Assembly (NCBI GenBank): GCA_900544295.1
Contig: UQUO01000006.1
Span: 38,909-102,908 of the forward strand
Reading direction: 5' to 3'
DNA from: an uncultured Eubacteriales bacterium
GTDB lineage: Bacteria > Bacillota > Clostridia > Oscillospirales > Oscillospiraceae
DNA: 64,000 nucleotides
Below, piece by piece: positions 26,845 to 34,883 of this stretch; position 1 is the first letter of the stretch; each line of letters opens with the position of its first letter. The position numbers were made by a program, and so were the translations under genes. The notes beneath the pieces were generated by a model. It was given only the letters and a program-made list of their open reading frames with translations, made no database searches and was not told the origin of the DNA.

Positions 26845-27855
26845 ATGGAGACCAAAACTATAACTACCTCCAGGCTTACCACCGCCTGCCGGGTCCATGG
26901 CACGCCCGGCGCGCGCAAGCTTCTGCTCATCCACGGCAACGCCTCTTCCTCAGCTTTTTACGAGCCGCTCATGGAGCGGCTGGAGGGCGAGTTCTTTATG
27001 GTCGCCCCTGACCTGCGCTGCTTCGGCGGCAGCGACACGCTTCCGGTGGACGCGACCCGCGGCATGCGTGATTTCTCCGACGATATCCACGAGCTGGTTG
27101 AAGCCCTGGGCTGGGACACATTTTCCATACTCGGCTGGTCCATGGGCGGTGGCGTTGCCATGCAGTACGCCATAGACCACAGCGAACGTCTGGAGGCCAT
27201 CGTGCTGCAGTCCCCGCTTTCTCCATTCGGCTTCGGCGGCACCTACGGCGTGGACGGCAAGAAGCTCGAGCCTCTCGGCCTGGCCAGCGGCGCCGGCTGC
27301 GCAAATGCCCAGCTTATTGCCGCGCTTCAGACCGGCGACAGGGCCTTCATAGGCTCCGTCATCGACAGCATCTACGTCACCCCGAGCTTTAAGATAGAGC
27401 CGGCGCTGAGGGAGAAGTTCATTGACAGCGTGCTCACCACCCGCGTGGGCGACGGCTTCTATCCGGGCGATTCGTCCATGTGCGGCAGCTGGCCCTTTGT
27501 GGCTGCCGGAAGCAGCGGCATCTGCAACACCATGGCCCCCAATTGGTGCGATCTCAGCGGGCTCGCCGACATCCCCAACAAGCCGCCCATCCTTTGGATA
27601 CGCGGAGAGCAGGATCTCATGGTCTCAGACACAAGCGCCTGCGATCTGGCGTTCCTCGGCAAGGCCGGACTCGTGCCCGGCTACCCCGGCGAAGAGGTCT
27701 GCCCGCCGCAGCCGATGCTCAGCCAGACACGCTTCGTCCTCGACAAGTACAGCGCCAACGGAGGCAGTTATCACGAGGCGGTCATTCCCGGCGGTCACGG
27801 CTGCATGCTGGACCATGAGGATGAATTCATCTACGAACTTCGCAGCTTTTTCTGA
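26845..27855 (+). CDS. Alpha/beta hydrolase, second in the cluster
   Basis: A 336-residue hydrolase starting 2 bp after the TetR gene. The oxyanion loop is LLIHGNASSS, the nucleophile is in GWSMGGG, the acid is in RGEQDLMVSD and the His is in PGGHGCM. A Cys- and Gly-rich insertion between residues 130 and 260 sets it apart from the first hydrolase in this cluster. Two divergent hydrolases in one operon suggest two bond-breaking steps, or an ester or lactone opening plus CoA release. The substrate is unknown. Confidence 0.8.
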   Translation: METKTITTSRLTTACRVHGTPGARKLLLIHGNASSSAFYEPLMERLEGEFFMVAPDLRCFGGSDTLPVDATRGMRDFSDDIHELVEALGWDTFSILGWSMGGGVAMQYAIDHSERLEAIVLQSPLSPFGFGGTYGVDGKKLEPLGLASGAGCANAQLIAALQTGDRAFIGSVIDSIYVTPSFKIEPALREKFIDSVLTTRVGDGFYPGDSSMCGSWPFVAAGSSGICNTMAPNWCDLSGLADIPNKPPILWIRGEQDLMVSDTSACDLAFLGKAGLVPGYPGEEVCPPQPMLSQTRFVLDKYSANGGSYHEAVIPGGHGCMLDHEDEFIYELRSFF

Positions 27856-27921
27856 AACACAGTAAAAACGGGCGTGTAACGGGCCCCTGCCCTCAGCGCG
27901 CCCAATTCTAAAAGCAAAAAA

Positions 27922-27937
27922 CTGAACAACCATTCAT
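27922..27937 (-). promoter_or_regulatory. Operator-like site C, before acyl-CoA dehydrogenase
   Basis: On the minus strand this reads ATGAATGGTTGTTCAG, matching sites A and B. It lies 27 nt before the start codon at 27965, the same distance as the other two. Confidence 0.6.
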
Positions 27938-27964
27938 ATTAATACGAGAAAGGATAGAAAAGCC

Positions 27965-29104
27965 ATGTTTAATCTCTCTGAGGAGCACATCCAGCTTCAG
28001 CAGACCTTCCGCGAATTTGCCGAAAACGAGGTAAAGCCCCTGGCCAAGGAGCTTGATGAGACCGAGCGTTTTCCCACCGAGACCGTACAGAAGATGGCGG
28101 AGATGGGCATGATGGGTCTGCCCATCCCCGAGGAGCTCGGCGGCAGCGGCGTGGACCAGCTCGGCTACGTCCTGGCCGTAGAGGAGCTTTCCAAGGTGTG
28201 CGCGACCACTGGCATCATCCTCTCTGCGCATACCTCCCTGTGCTGCTGGCCGATAATGACCTTCGGCACTGAGGAGCAGAAGGAGAAGTATCTCAAGCCC
28301 CTCGCCAGCGGACAGAAGCTCGGCGCCTTCGCCCTTACCGAGCCCAGTGCGGGCACCGATGCCTCCATGCAGAAGAGCACTGCGGTACTCGACGGCGACC
28401 ACTATATTCTCAACGGCAACAAGGTGTTCATCACCAACGCCGGGGCAGCGGACGTGTTCATCGTGTTCGCCATGACCGACAAGGAGCAGGGGACGAGGGG
28501 CATCACCGCTTTCATCCTCGAGCGTGACATGCCGGGTTTCACCATGGGCAAGCCTGAGAACAAGATGGGCCTGCGTGCCTCTTCGACCTGCGAGCTGGTG
28601 TTCGATAATGTTCGTGTCCCGGTCGAGAACCGCCTCGGCGCCGAGGGCAAGGGCTTCAAGATAGCCATGGCCACGCTGGACGGCGGCCGCATAGGCGTCG
28701 GCGCGCAGGCCGTGGGCATCGCCCAGGGCGCCATCGACGAGGCCGTAAAGTTCACGAAAGAGCGCATCCAGTTCGGGCGCAGAATCTCCCAGTTCCAGAA
28801 CACCCAGTTCACCCTTGCGGACATGCAGACCCGCACCGACGCCGCGCGGATGCTGGTCTGGCGCGCGGCCGCCGCTGAGCAGGAGGGCCAGCCCTACACG
28901 CATCTCGCCGCCATGGCCAAGCTGTTTGCTTCCGAGACCGCGTCCTATGTCGCCAACCGCGCCGTCCAGCTCTGCGGCGGCTACGGCTACACCAAGGACT
29001 ATCCCGTTGAGCGCATGATGCGCGACGCCAAGGTCACAGAGATCTATGAGGGCACCAGCGAAGTGCAGCGCATGGTCATCTCCGGCTGGATGGGCGTGAA
29101 GTGA
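27965..29104 (+). CDS. Acyl-CoA dehydrogenase (butyryl-CoA dehydrogenase-like)
   Basis: A 379-residue FAD enzyme that introduces the alpha-beta double bond into an acyl-CoA. Family signatures are present: GAFALTEPSAGTDASMQ for substrate and flavin binding, and near the C-terminus QLCGGYGYTKDYPVERMMRDAKVTEIYEGTSEVQR, which contains the catalytic Glu. Length is standard. It is immediately followed by etfB and etfA, as in Clostridia Bcd-EtfBA units that can couple crotonyl-CoA-type reduction to ferredoxin reduction. Placed after a CoA-transferase and a Liv importer, it more likely works here on the imported acid's CoA ester. Confidence 0.92.
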   Translation: MFNLSEEHIQLQQTFREFAENEVKPLAKELDETERFPTETVQKMAEMGMMGLPIPEELGGSGVDQLGYVLAVEELSKVCATTGIILSAHTSLCCWPIMTFGTEEQKEKYLKPLASGQKLGAFALTEPSAGTDASMQKSTAVLDGDHYILNGNKVFITNAGAADVFIVFAMTDKEQGTRGITAFILERDMPGFTMGKPENKMGLRASSTCELVFDNVRVPVENRLGAEGKGFKIAMATLDGGRIGVGAQAVGIAQGAIDEAVKFTKERIQFGRRISQFQNTQFTLADMQTRTDAARMLVWRAAAAEQEGQPYTHLAAMAKLFASETASYVANRAVQLCGGYGYTKDYPVERMMRDAKVTEIYEGTSEVQRMVISGWMGVK

Positions 29105-29106
29105 GA

Positions 29107-29892
29107 ATGAAAATAATAGTGTTTGTAAAGCAGGTCCCGGACACGGACGACGTCAAGCTCGACCCCAAGACCGGGAACCTCTGCCGCGAGGGAGTCAAGA
29201 GCATGCTCAACCCCCTCGACGCCAACGCCGTGGAGGCGGCGCTGCGGCTGCGCGAGGCGCACGGCGGCACCGTGGCTGCGGTCACGATGGGTCCGCCGCA
29301 GGCCGAGGAGGCGCTCAAGAAGGCGCTGGCCATGGGCTGCGACGAGGCTTATCTGCTCTCCGACCGCGCCTTCGGCGGCGCGGACACGCTGGCCACCTCG
29401 TATGTCCTATCGAAGGCCGCGGAGAAGATAGGCGGTTTTGACCTTCTCATCTTCGGCCGCCACGCCGTGGACGGCGATACCGCCCAGACAGGCCCGGCTA
29501 CGGCCGCCTTCCTGGATATCCCCCAGGTCACGCTGGTATCGGCGCTGGAGGTCGAGGACGGCTGGGCGCGCTGCGAAAGGGAGCTTGGCTCCGTTCGCCA
29601 GACGGTCCGAGTGAAGCTGCCAGCGGCTGTGACGGTCTGCGGCAGCATAAACAAGCCCCGCTATGCTACGCCCATAAATATCATGCGCGCGCTCAAAAAG
29701 CCCCGCACCACCTGGAACGCCGCCGACCTCGGCTGCGACACGTCAAGGACCGGCGTACCCGGCTCGCCTTCCTGCACAAAGAGAGTGTTTGAGCCCGAGA
29801 AGCTCAGCACGGACACAACATATCTGTCCGGCAGCCCCTCCGACATGGCCAAGGCCCTGGTGGAGGCGCTCAGGGACAGGCACCTTATCTGA
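29107..29892 (+). CDS. etfB: Electron transfer flavoprotein beta subunit
   Basis: About 261 residues. ATG 29107 is preferred; GTG 29101 is an alternative that overlaps the dehydrogenase stop. It starts with the classic MKIIVFVKQVPDT. The conserved segment FGRHAVDGDTAQTGPATAAFL is present, together with the AVTVCGSINKPRYATPINIMRALKK region. It carries electrons between the acyl-CoA dehydrogenase and its partners as a heterodimer with EtfA. Proximity to Bcd-like genes leaves open an electron-bifurcating form. Confidence 0.92.
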   Translation: MKIIVFVKQVPDTDDVKLDPKTGNLCREGVKSMLNPLDANAVEAALRLREAHGGTVAAVTMGPPQAEEALKKALAMGCDEAYLLSDRAFGGADTLATSYVLSKAAEKIGGFDLLIFGRHAVDGDTAQTGPATAAFLDIPQVTLVSALEVEDGWARCERELGSVRQTVRVKLPAAVTVCGSINKPRYATPINIMRALKKPRTTWNAADLGCDTSRTGVPGSPSCTKRVFEPEKLSTDTTYLSGSPSDMAKALVEALRDRHLI

Positions 29893-29904
29893 GGAGGCGA
29901 GAGA

Positions 29905-30903
29905 ATGGCAAGGGAAGACTACAAGGGCATATGGGTGTTTGCCGAGCAGGAGCACGGCACGCTGCACCCGACGGTTTTCGAGCTGCTGGCCAAGGCGGCA
30001 GAGCTCAAGGCCGTCTGCGGAGAGAAGATAACGGCCGTGCTGCTGGGCAGCGGCGTTCGCGCACTGGCTCAGGAGCTTTTTGACCGCGGCGCGGACGAGG
30101 TCATTCTGGCCGAAGATGCCGCGCTTGAGGAGTACAGCGCGAGGCCATATCAGGCAGCGTTTACACAGCTGGCTCAGCGAGGCCGCCCGTCTATCGTCCT
30201 CTTCGGGGCGACGCCGCTTGGAAGAGATCTGGCCCCCAGGGTCATGGTGTCGCTGGATACGGGCCTCACGGCCGACGCCATAGACGTAGGCTTCGACGAC
30301 GACGGAGTGTTCTGCCAGACCACGCCCGCCTACGGCGGCAAGATACTCGCACACATCGCCATACTCGAGCGCAGGCCGCAGATGGTGACGGTGCATCCGC
30401 AGATATGCAGGCCCCTGGAGCCCGTGCCGGGCTCGGCCGGGGTCCTGCGCGAGGAAAAGGTCGATGTTCGTCCCGACCCGGACTACCTTGTGGAAGAGAC
30501 CGTGAGCGCAGAGGGCGCGGACGAGGCCATAGACGCTGCTCCGGTAGTCGTTGCAGGAGGCCGCGGGATAAAGAGTCAGGAGGACCTGGCCATGCTCGGA
30601 GAGCTGGCCGAGCTTCTTGGCGGACAGTTAGCTTCGTCCAGGCCTCTGGTAGACTGCGGCTGGCTGGAGCATGACCGGCAGATCGGCCAGAGCGGCGTTA
30701 CCGTGGCGCCGAAGGTAATAATCAACGCCGCCATCTCCGGCTCTGTTCAGTACCAGCTTGGCATGCGCAACGCCGAGTGCATAGTGGCCGTCAATAAGGC
30801 GGCAGATGCGCCGATATTCGACATCGCGCACTTCGGCGTGGTTGACGACTATCGCAATTTTATCCCTGCGCTGATAGAGGAGCTCAAGGCGCAAGACCAA
30901 TAA
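29905..30903 (+). CDS. etfA: Electron transfer flavoprotein alpha subunit
   Basis: A 332-residue protein with gaggaggcgag before the start. The C-terminal FAD-binding domain is diagnostic: AGGRGIKSQEDLAMLGELAELLGG, SRPLVDCGWLEHDRQIGQSG, APKVIINAAISGSVQYQLGM, then NKAADAPIFDIAHFGVVDD. Together with EtfB and the dehydrogenase it completes the oxidation module. A clear terminator follows 10 bp after the stop. Confidence 0.93.
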   Translation: MAREDYKGIWVFAEQEHGTLHPTVFELLAKAAELKAVCGEKITAVLLGSGVRALAQELFDRGADEVILAEDAALEEYSARPYQAAFTQLAQRGRPSIVLFGATPLGRDLAPRVMVSLDTGLTADAIDVGFDDDGVFCQTTPAYGGKILAHIAILERRPQMVTVHPQICRPLEPVPGSAGVLREEKVDVRPDPDYLVEETVSAEGADEAIDAAPVVVAGGRGIKSQEDLAMLGELAELLGGQLASSRPLVDCGWLEHDRQIGQSGVTVAPKVIINAAISGSVQYQLGMRNAECIVAVNKAADAPIFDIAHFGVVDDYRNFIPALIEELKAQDQ

Positions 30904-30912
30904 GGCAGAAGG

Positions 30913-30944
30913 AAGAGCACAGCCTGTTCAAGCTGTGCTCTTTT
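30913..30944 (+). terminator. Intrinsic terminator of the ETF operon
   Basis: AAGAGCACAGC (30913-30923) pairs with GCTGTGCTCTT (30932-30942), followed by TT. Confidence 0.85.
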
Positions 30945-31337
30945 GCTTTGAAGGCAAATTGAACACTTCTGCGATGCTCTGGCGCTTCACTGAGAATGCG
31001 GTAAAATGACGCGAAAGCCGCGCTTCTGTGTGCAGAGCAGGAGTTGATTCAGAAAGCGGTTTTGATAGCTCTAGTTTAAAGAAGGAAGCATTTTGCCGAC
31101 CAACTTTGGTATTGCCTCATCAGTAAACAGCAGCATGGCTGTGATAAACTTCCCTTTTCCAGTCCTGCATGAGCCGCCGTTCACAGGCAAATGCCTGCAA
31201 TGACCTTGCGGAGCACGTTGTTCAGGAGGCCCGCCGCTGCTGTCCATCATCCCGACTGAGCTCGCACTCAGGAGAAACTTCGATAAAGAAGGGAGAAGAA
31301 AGCAAGTCCGGTTCAGATGCGCCAATTTTTGGGCCGC
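30945..31337. other. Gene-free region upstream of spoVT
   Basis: About 400 bp without a credible gene. Several short frames lack ribosome sites and resemblance to known proteins. Confidence 0.4.
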
Positions 31338-31366
31338 GCATAGGCAAAACGAAACTGCGGATACTA
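31338..31366 (+). promoter_or_regulatory. Candidate forespore (sigma-G-like) promoter of spoVT
   Basis: GCATA (31338-31342) and GATACTA (31360-31366) are 17 bp apart. They resemble sigma-F/G elements (GHATR and CATACTA-like). SpoVT in Bacillus is made in the forespore, which fits. One mismatch in the -10 and the by-eye call keep confidence modest. Confidence 0.35.
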
Positions 31367-31403
31367 ATTCCTGCGAAAAGAAATAAAGGCAGGAGGAAAA
31401 GCC

Positions 31404-31574
31404 ATGAAAGCGACCGGCATAGTCAGGCGCATAGACGACCTGGGCCGAGTAGTCATCCCCAAAGAGATCCGCCGCACCATGCGCATCCGCGAGGGCGACC
31501 CGTCACAGACAACGTTGGAGCCATGGGAACGCTTCTGCTCCGCAATGCAGGAGGTGGGCCGAAAAGTTACATAA
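31404..31574 (+). pseudogene. spoVT: spoVT 5' part, interrupted at codon 33
   Basis: With aggaggaaaagcc upstream, this frame starts MKATGIVRRIDDLGRVVIPK and continues to REGDP, the AbrB-type DNA-binding N-terminus of SpoVT, a forespore transcription regulator. After codon 33 the sequence abruptly becomes SQTTLEPWERF and stops at 31574, giving only 56 residues. The missing remainder, beginning EGDPLEIFTDKDGEVIF, lies at 57741-58196. The break coincides with a 12-bp sequence present at both places. As it stands the peptide lacks part of the swapped-hairpin DNA-binding domain and the whole sensor domain. Confidence 0.9.
31491..31502 (+). other. Left attachment core (attL)
   Basis: GAGGGCGACCCG, identical to 57741-57752. 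It encodes Glu-Gly-Asp-Pro of SpoVT. Flanking bases differ on both sides (cgc/tca here, aat/ctg at the right end), so the exact repeat is 12 bp. Confidence 0.85.
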
Positions 31575-31577
31575 ACG

Positions 31578-31606
31578 TTGTGGTTTCGGGTAAAATGTGG
31601 TAGAAT
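31578..31606 (+). promoter_or_regulatory. Promoter at the left end of the element
   Basis: TTGTGG (31578-31583), 17 bp, TAGAAT (31601-31606). It would drive the SWIM-domain gene at 31642. Confidence 0.55.
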
Positions 31607-31641
31607 TTAGGCAGCAACTATGAACATGCGGAGGGACAGGC

Positions 31642-33285
31642 ATGGAGCGCACGATATGGAAAGAGCTGTTCGAGCCAAGGATTTTGCAGCGTGGATACGA
31701 CTATTATCTCACGGGCGCGGTGAAATCGCTGAACACAAGAGAGAATCGTGTCGAGGCTGAGGTGCTTGGCAGCGAGCTGTACGAGGTTGGGGTAGAGCTT
31801 GACGGCGGCAGGATATCACGCTGGTACTGCAACTGCCCTTACGCTGCCGGCGGGACCCCATGCAAGCACCTGGCGGCAGTACTCTACGCGCTCTATGGAG
31901 AACTCCGGCGCACACTACCAGTCGAGGCAGCAGAGCGAGAGCCTCTTGAGGATGTGATCGGAGCCTTAGACCTCAGCGCGTCGCACTCGTTGCTGCTGCG
32001 GCTGGCTGAAATTGACGAGGACATCGAAGATCTCATACGGCTGTACGCAGAGCCTGTATCCGATGATCCGCTTGAGCACTGGGAATCGCGCGTTGACGCG
32101 ATTCTGCAAAACGCCGCGGACAGGCACGGATACATAGAGTATGACCAAGCGTGGAGCATCATGTGTTCTCTTGCCGATTTTGTGTCGGAAATCGCCGAAA
32201 GCCTGCTTTTCAAAGGATATATCCGGGAATCGTTTGAGCTCAGCCGCTACGCCCTGAACGCGGCGGCGGGCTGCAACATGGACGACTCTGACGGCGGGTT
32301 ATCCATGCTTGCCGGTTGCTGCTTTGAACTGTGGGAGAAGCAGGTCAGAGTGTCGCCGCCGGAGCTGAAGCGCGAAATTTTCCGCTCGTTCCAAAAGAGT
32401 TATAAAAACGCGCCTGAGCTCAGCCGGGATTGTTTTCTGAAAGCACAGCTTGAGTTGTTCCCAGAACCGGAGTTTGTGCGTGAGAATATAGCGACGCTAG
32501 ACGAAATAATCAGCGAACGTCAGGCCGAAGGACGGGAACGTTATTATATAAGCGATCTGGTTTTAAAACGCCTGGAGCTGATGGAGCGTCAGGGCTCACC
32601 CAGGCGTGAGATTGAGCTTTATGAGGAAAAATATAGTGAGGTGTCCGGTGTCCGTGAGCAAATAACACGGCGCATGATGGCGGAAAAACGCTATTCTGAG
32701 GCCGAAGCGCTGCTCATAGAAGGAAAAGAACTCTACTCAGAATGGCGCGGACTTGCCGCTGAATACAGCGAGCAGCTTATAAACTTATACGAGCAGACCG
32801 AACAAACAGAGAAGCTGCGCGACGAGCTGATGTACCAGGTGTTTCATTACCCACAGCCGAATTTGAAATATGTGAAGAAGCTGAGAGCGCTTGCCGGGTT
32901 CGGGGACTGGCCTGAGTTGCGGGACAAAATACTCGCTGCGGGGACGTTGTACGACAGTTCGCGCGATAGGCTGCTGCTTGAGGAGAGCCTGTATGACAGG
33001 CTTTTAGCGCTTGTAATAGAGCAGAACGACATTTCGGCTTTTGAGCGTTGGGCGCCGGAACTGCTGCCGCGTTTCCCGGAGCAGTTTACGGAGGCCTGTG
33101 TGCGCTGCGTCGACTCCATCATGAGGACATCTTACAGCCGCAACGAATACGCGCGCACCATCGCCCATTTGAAGACACTGTGCGCTTATCCCAACCGACC
33201 GGACATCCAGCTCGCCGAGCGCTGGAAGGCGGCTTATCCGGCGCGGCGCGCAATGCTCGATGAACTGCGCAAGGCGGGATACTAA
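31642..33285 (+). CDS. SWIM zinc-finger protein with helical repeat-like C-terminus
   Basis: 547 residues. A SWIM domain occupies about residues 35-95, with the Cys-x-Cys ... Cys-x-His ligand set in WYCNCPYAAGGTPCKHLAAVLYAL. The rest is acidic and helical, with a repeat-like appearance (for example YEEKYSEVSGVREQITRRMM, LLEESLYDRLLALVIEQND). SWIM domains bind DNA or proteins and occur beside helicases and in mobile elements. The specific job is unknown. The start follows ggagggacaggc. It is the first gene inside the left end of the element. Confidence 0.8.
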   Translation: MERTIWKELFEPRILQRGYDYYLTGAVKSLNTRENRVEAEVLGSELYEVGVELDGGRISRWYCNCPYAAGGTPCKHLAAVLYALYGELRRTLPVEAAEREPLEDVIGALDLSASHSLLLRLAEIDEDIEDLIRLYAEPVSDDPLEHWESRVDAILQNAADRHGYIEYDQAWSIMCSLADFVSEIAESLLFKGYIRESFELSRYALNAAAGCNMDDSDGGLSMLAGCCFELWEKQVRVSPPELKREIFRSFQKSYKNAPELSRDCFLKAQLELFPEPEFVRENIATLDEIISERQAEGRERYYISDLVLKRLELMERQGSPRREIELYEEKYSEVSGVREQITRRMMAEKRYSEAEALLIEGKELYSEWRGLAAEYSEQLINLYEQTEQTEKLRDELMYQVFHYPQPNLKYVKKLRALAGFGDWPELRDKILAAGTLYDSSRDRLLLEESLYDRLLALVIEQNDISAFERWAPELLPRFPEQFTEACVRCVDSIMRTSYSRNEYARTIAHLKTLCAYPNRPDIQLAERWKAAYPARRAMLDELRKAGY

Positions 33286-33337
33286 AATCGTATATGTCAA
33301 ACCGCTTTCTAACTAATTGCATTGAGAGGTACATATT

Positions 33338-34213
33338 ATGAACAACGACGCCATACAGCTTTTCGAGGATCAGCCGATACGCTCCGCGTGGGATGCCGAG
33401 CGCGAGGAGTGGTATTTTTCAGTCGTAGATGTGGTCGGTGCGCTGACCGACCAGAAAGACCAGCGCGGCGCTAGTAACTACTGGGCAAAGCTCAAGCAGA
33501 GACTTAAAGCAGAGGGAGCAGATGAACTGCTGACAAATTGTCAGCAGTTGAAACTGAAATCCAAGGATGGCAAACGCCGCCTTACCGATGTCGCGGACAC
33601 GGAGCAGCTTTTGCGCATCATTCAGTCCATCCCCTCGCCGAAGGCCGAGCCGTTCAAGCTCTGGCTGGCGCAGGTCGGGCGCGAGCGCATCGAGGAGACG
33701 ATAGATCCGGAGCAGGCCATTGACCGTGCGCTGGAGACGTATCTAAAGAAGGGCTACAGCGAGGAGTGGGTGCACCAGCGGCTGCTGGCCATACGCATCC
33801 GCAACGAGCTGACGGACGAGTGGCAGAAGCGCGGCGTGCAGAAGGGCCGCGAGTATGCGATACTGACGGACGAGATAAGTAAAGCGTGGTCAGGCATGAC
33901 TACGCGGCAATATAAGGACTTAAAGGGGCTCAAGAAGGAGAACCTTCGCGACAACATGAGCGACCTCGAGCTGGTGCTCAATATGCTCGCCGAGGCGTCC
34001 ACGACCGGCATCTCGCAGGCCGAGAAGCCCGAGGGCATGGCCGAAAACCTCGCCGTCGCCCAGCGCGGCGGCCGCGTCGCCGGCAACGCGAGAAAAGAGC
34101 TCGAGCAGGAGATGGGCCGCCCGGTCATCAGCGCCGGTAACGCCAGGACGATGAAGCTCGTGACGGACATCATCAAGGATGTGGCAGAGCTGGAGGGAAA
34201 GGGCGAGGAATGA
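33338..34213 (+). CDS. Bro-N domain protein, antirepressor/DinD-like
   Basis: A 291-residue protein. The Bro-N fold is at the start (IRSAWDAEREEWYFSVVDVVGALTDQ, then SNYWAKLKQRLK). The middle has KLKSKDGKRRLTDVADTEQLLRIIQSIPSPKAEPFKLWLAQVGRERIEE, the conserved antirepressor/DinD segment. The C-terminal region is specific to this subfamily. Such proteins regulate phage and mobile-element switching or are SOS-linked. Here it may take part in the excision decision, which is inference from context. Confidence 0.8.
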   Translation: MNNDAIQLFEDQPIRSAWDAEREEWYFSVVDVVGALTDQKDQRGASNYWAKLKQRLKAEGADELLTNCQQLKLKSKDGKRRLTDVADTEQLLRIIQSIPSPKAEPFKLWLAQVGRERIEETIDPEQAIDRALETYLKKGYSEEWVHQRLLAIRIRNELTDEWQKRGVQKGREYAILTDEISKAWSGMTTRQYKDLKGLKKENLRDNMSDLELVLNMLAEASTTGISQAEKPEGMAENLAVAQRGGRVAGNARKELEQEMGRPVISAGNARTMKLVTDIIKDVAELEGKGEE

Positions 34214-34232
34214 ATAACGTCCTTGGCCCGGC

Positions 34233-34266
34233 TTGCATCTTAGGCAAAACATGATATAATAATATC
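34233..34266 (+). promoter_or_regulatory. Promoter and operator of the toxin-antitoxin pair
   Basis: TTGCAT (34233-34238), 16 bp, TATAAT (34255-34260). The -10 lies within the dyad GATAT-AATA-ATATC (34253-34266), a natural site for autorepression by the antitoxin. Confidence 0.6.
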
Positions 34267-34291
34267 AAGAAGCTGATAAGGAGATGAGGAT

Positions 34292-34564
34292 ATGCAGATT
34301 CGGCCTTCCTCCGCCCTGCGCAACGATTACAACGCCATATCCGAGCTCGCCAGGAAAACAGGTGAACCGGTGTTTATAACGAATAAGGGCGAGGGCGACG
34401 GCGTGTTCATGAGCGTCGAGGCGTTTGAGGAGCGCGAGAAGATGTTTCGCCACCGCGACGCCATCTACGCCGCCGAGCTCAGCCGCCTGAGCGGCGAGCC
34501 TGTCTGCTCCCAGTCCGAGCTGGATGAGCGTATGGAGGCGCTTTTCAATGCCGCCGAGAGCTGA
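34292..34564 (+). CDS. Phd/YefM-type antitoxin
   Basis: A 90-residue protein. The N-terminus IRPSSALRNDYNAISELARKTGEPVFITNKGEGDGVFMSVEAFEE is the DNA-binding fold of the Phd/YefM family. The acidic C-terminus would wrap the toxin. It overlaps the RelE/ParE-like toxin gene by 17 bp, the usual order of antitoxin then toxin. It should neutralise the toxin and repress the shared promoter, stabilising the element. Confidence 0.85.
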   Translation: MQIRPSSALRNDYNAISELARKTGEPVFITNKGEGDGVFMSVEAFEEREKMFRHRDAIYAAELSRLSGEPVCSQSELDERMEALFNAAES

Positions 34565-34862
34565 GATCGTCTACCTCCGGCCGGCGCTGGAGGACATGGA
34601 GGAAATAGTCAAGTTCCACATCAGCGAGGTCGGCCCGGCCTCTGCGCGGAAGATATACGCGGATATGCGCCACAAGCTCGGGCTGCTCGCGGATTTCCCG
34701 CTCATGGGGCAGACGCACCCGGATCCCGTGCTCGCGCAGTCCGGCTATAGGAAGCTGGTGCTGACGCGCACCTATGTCGCAGTTTACCGCATAATAGACG
34801 GCGTCGTGACCATCTACCGCGTCGTGAACGGTAAAACGGACTATCCGCGGCTGCTGAAATGA
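34548..34862 (+). CDS. RelE/ParE-superfamily toxin
   Basis: A 104-residue basic protein. The start at 34548 has ggaggcg 9 nt upstream. Motifs include LRPALEDMEEIVKFHI, GLLADFPLMGQTHPD and YRKLVLTRTYVAVYRIIDGVVTIYRVVNGKTDYPRLL, the ParE/RelE core. It would inhibit gyrase (ParE-like) or cut ribosome-bound mRNA (RelE-like); the sequence does not decide. It forms an addiction module with the overlapping antitoxin. Confidence 0.85.
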   Translation: MPPRAEIVYLRPALEDMEEIVKFHISEVGPASARKIYADMRHKLGLLADFPLMGQTHPDPVLAQSGYRKLVLTRTYVAVYRIIDGVVTIYRVVNGKTDYPRLLK

Positions 34863-34883
34863 CACAATTGAGGAGGTGCCCGT

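Noticed and set aside
31404..31574. A free-standing small AbrB-type regulator
   Set aside because: The AbrB hairpin is cut off mid-domain and its continuation lies at 57741 behind an identical core, so an interrupted spoVT explains it better.
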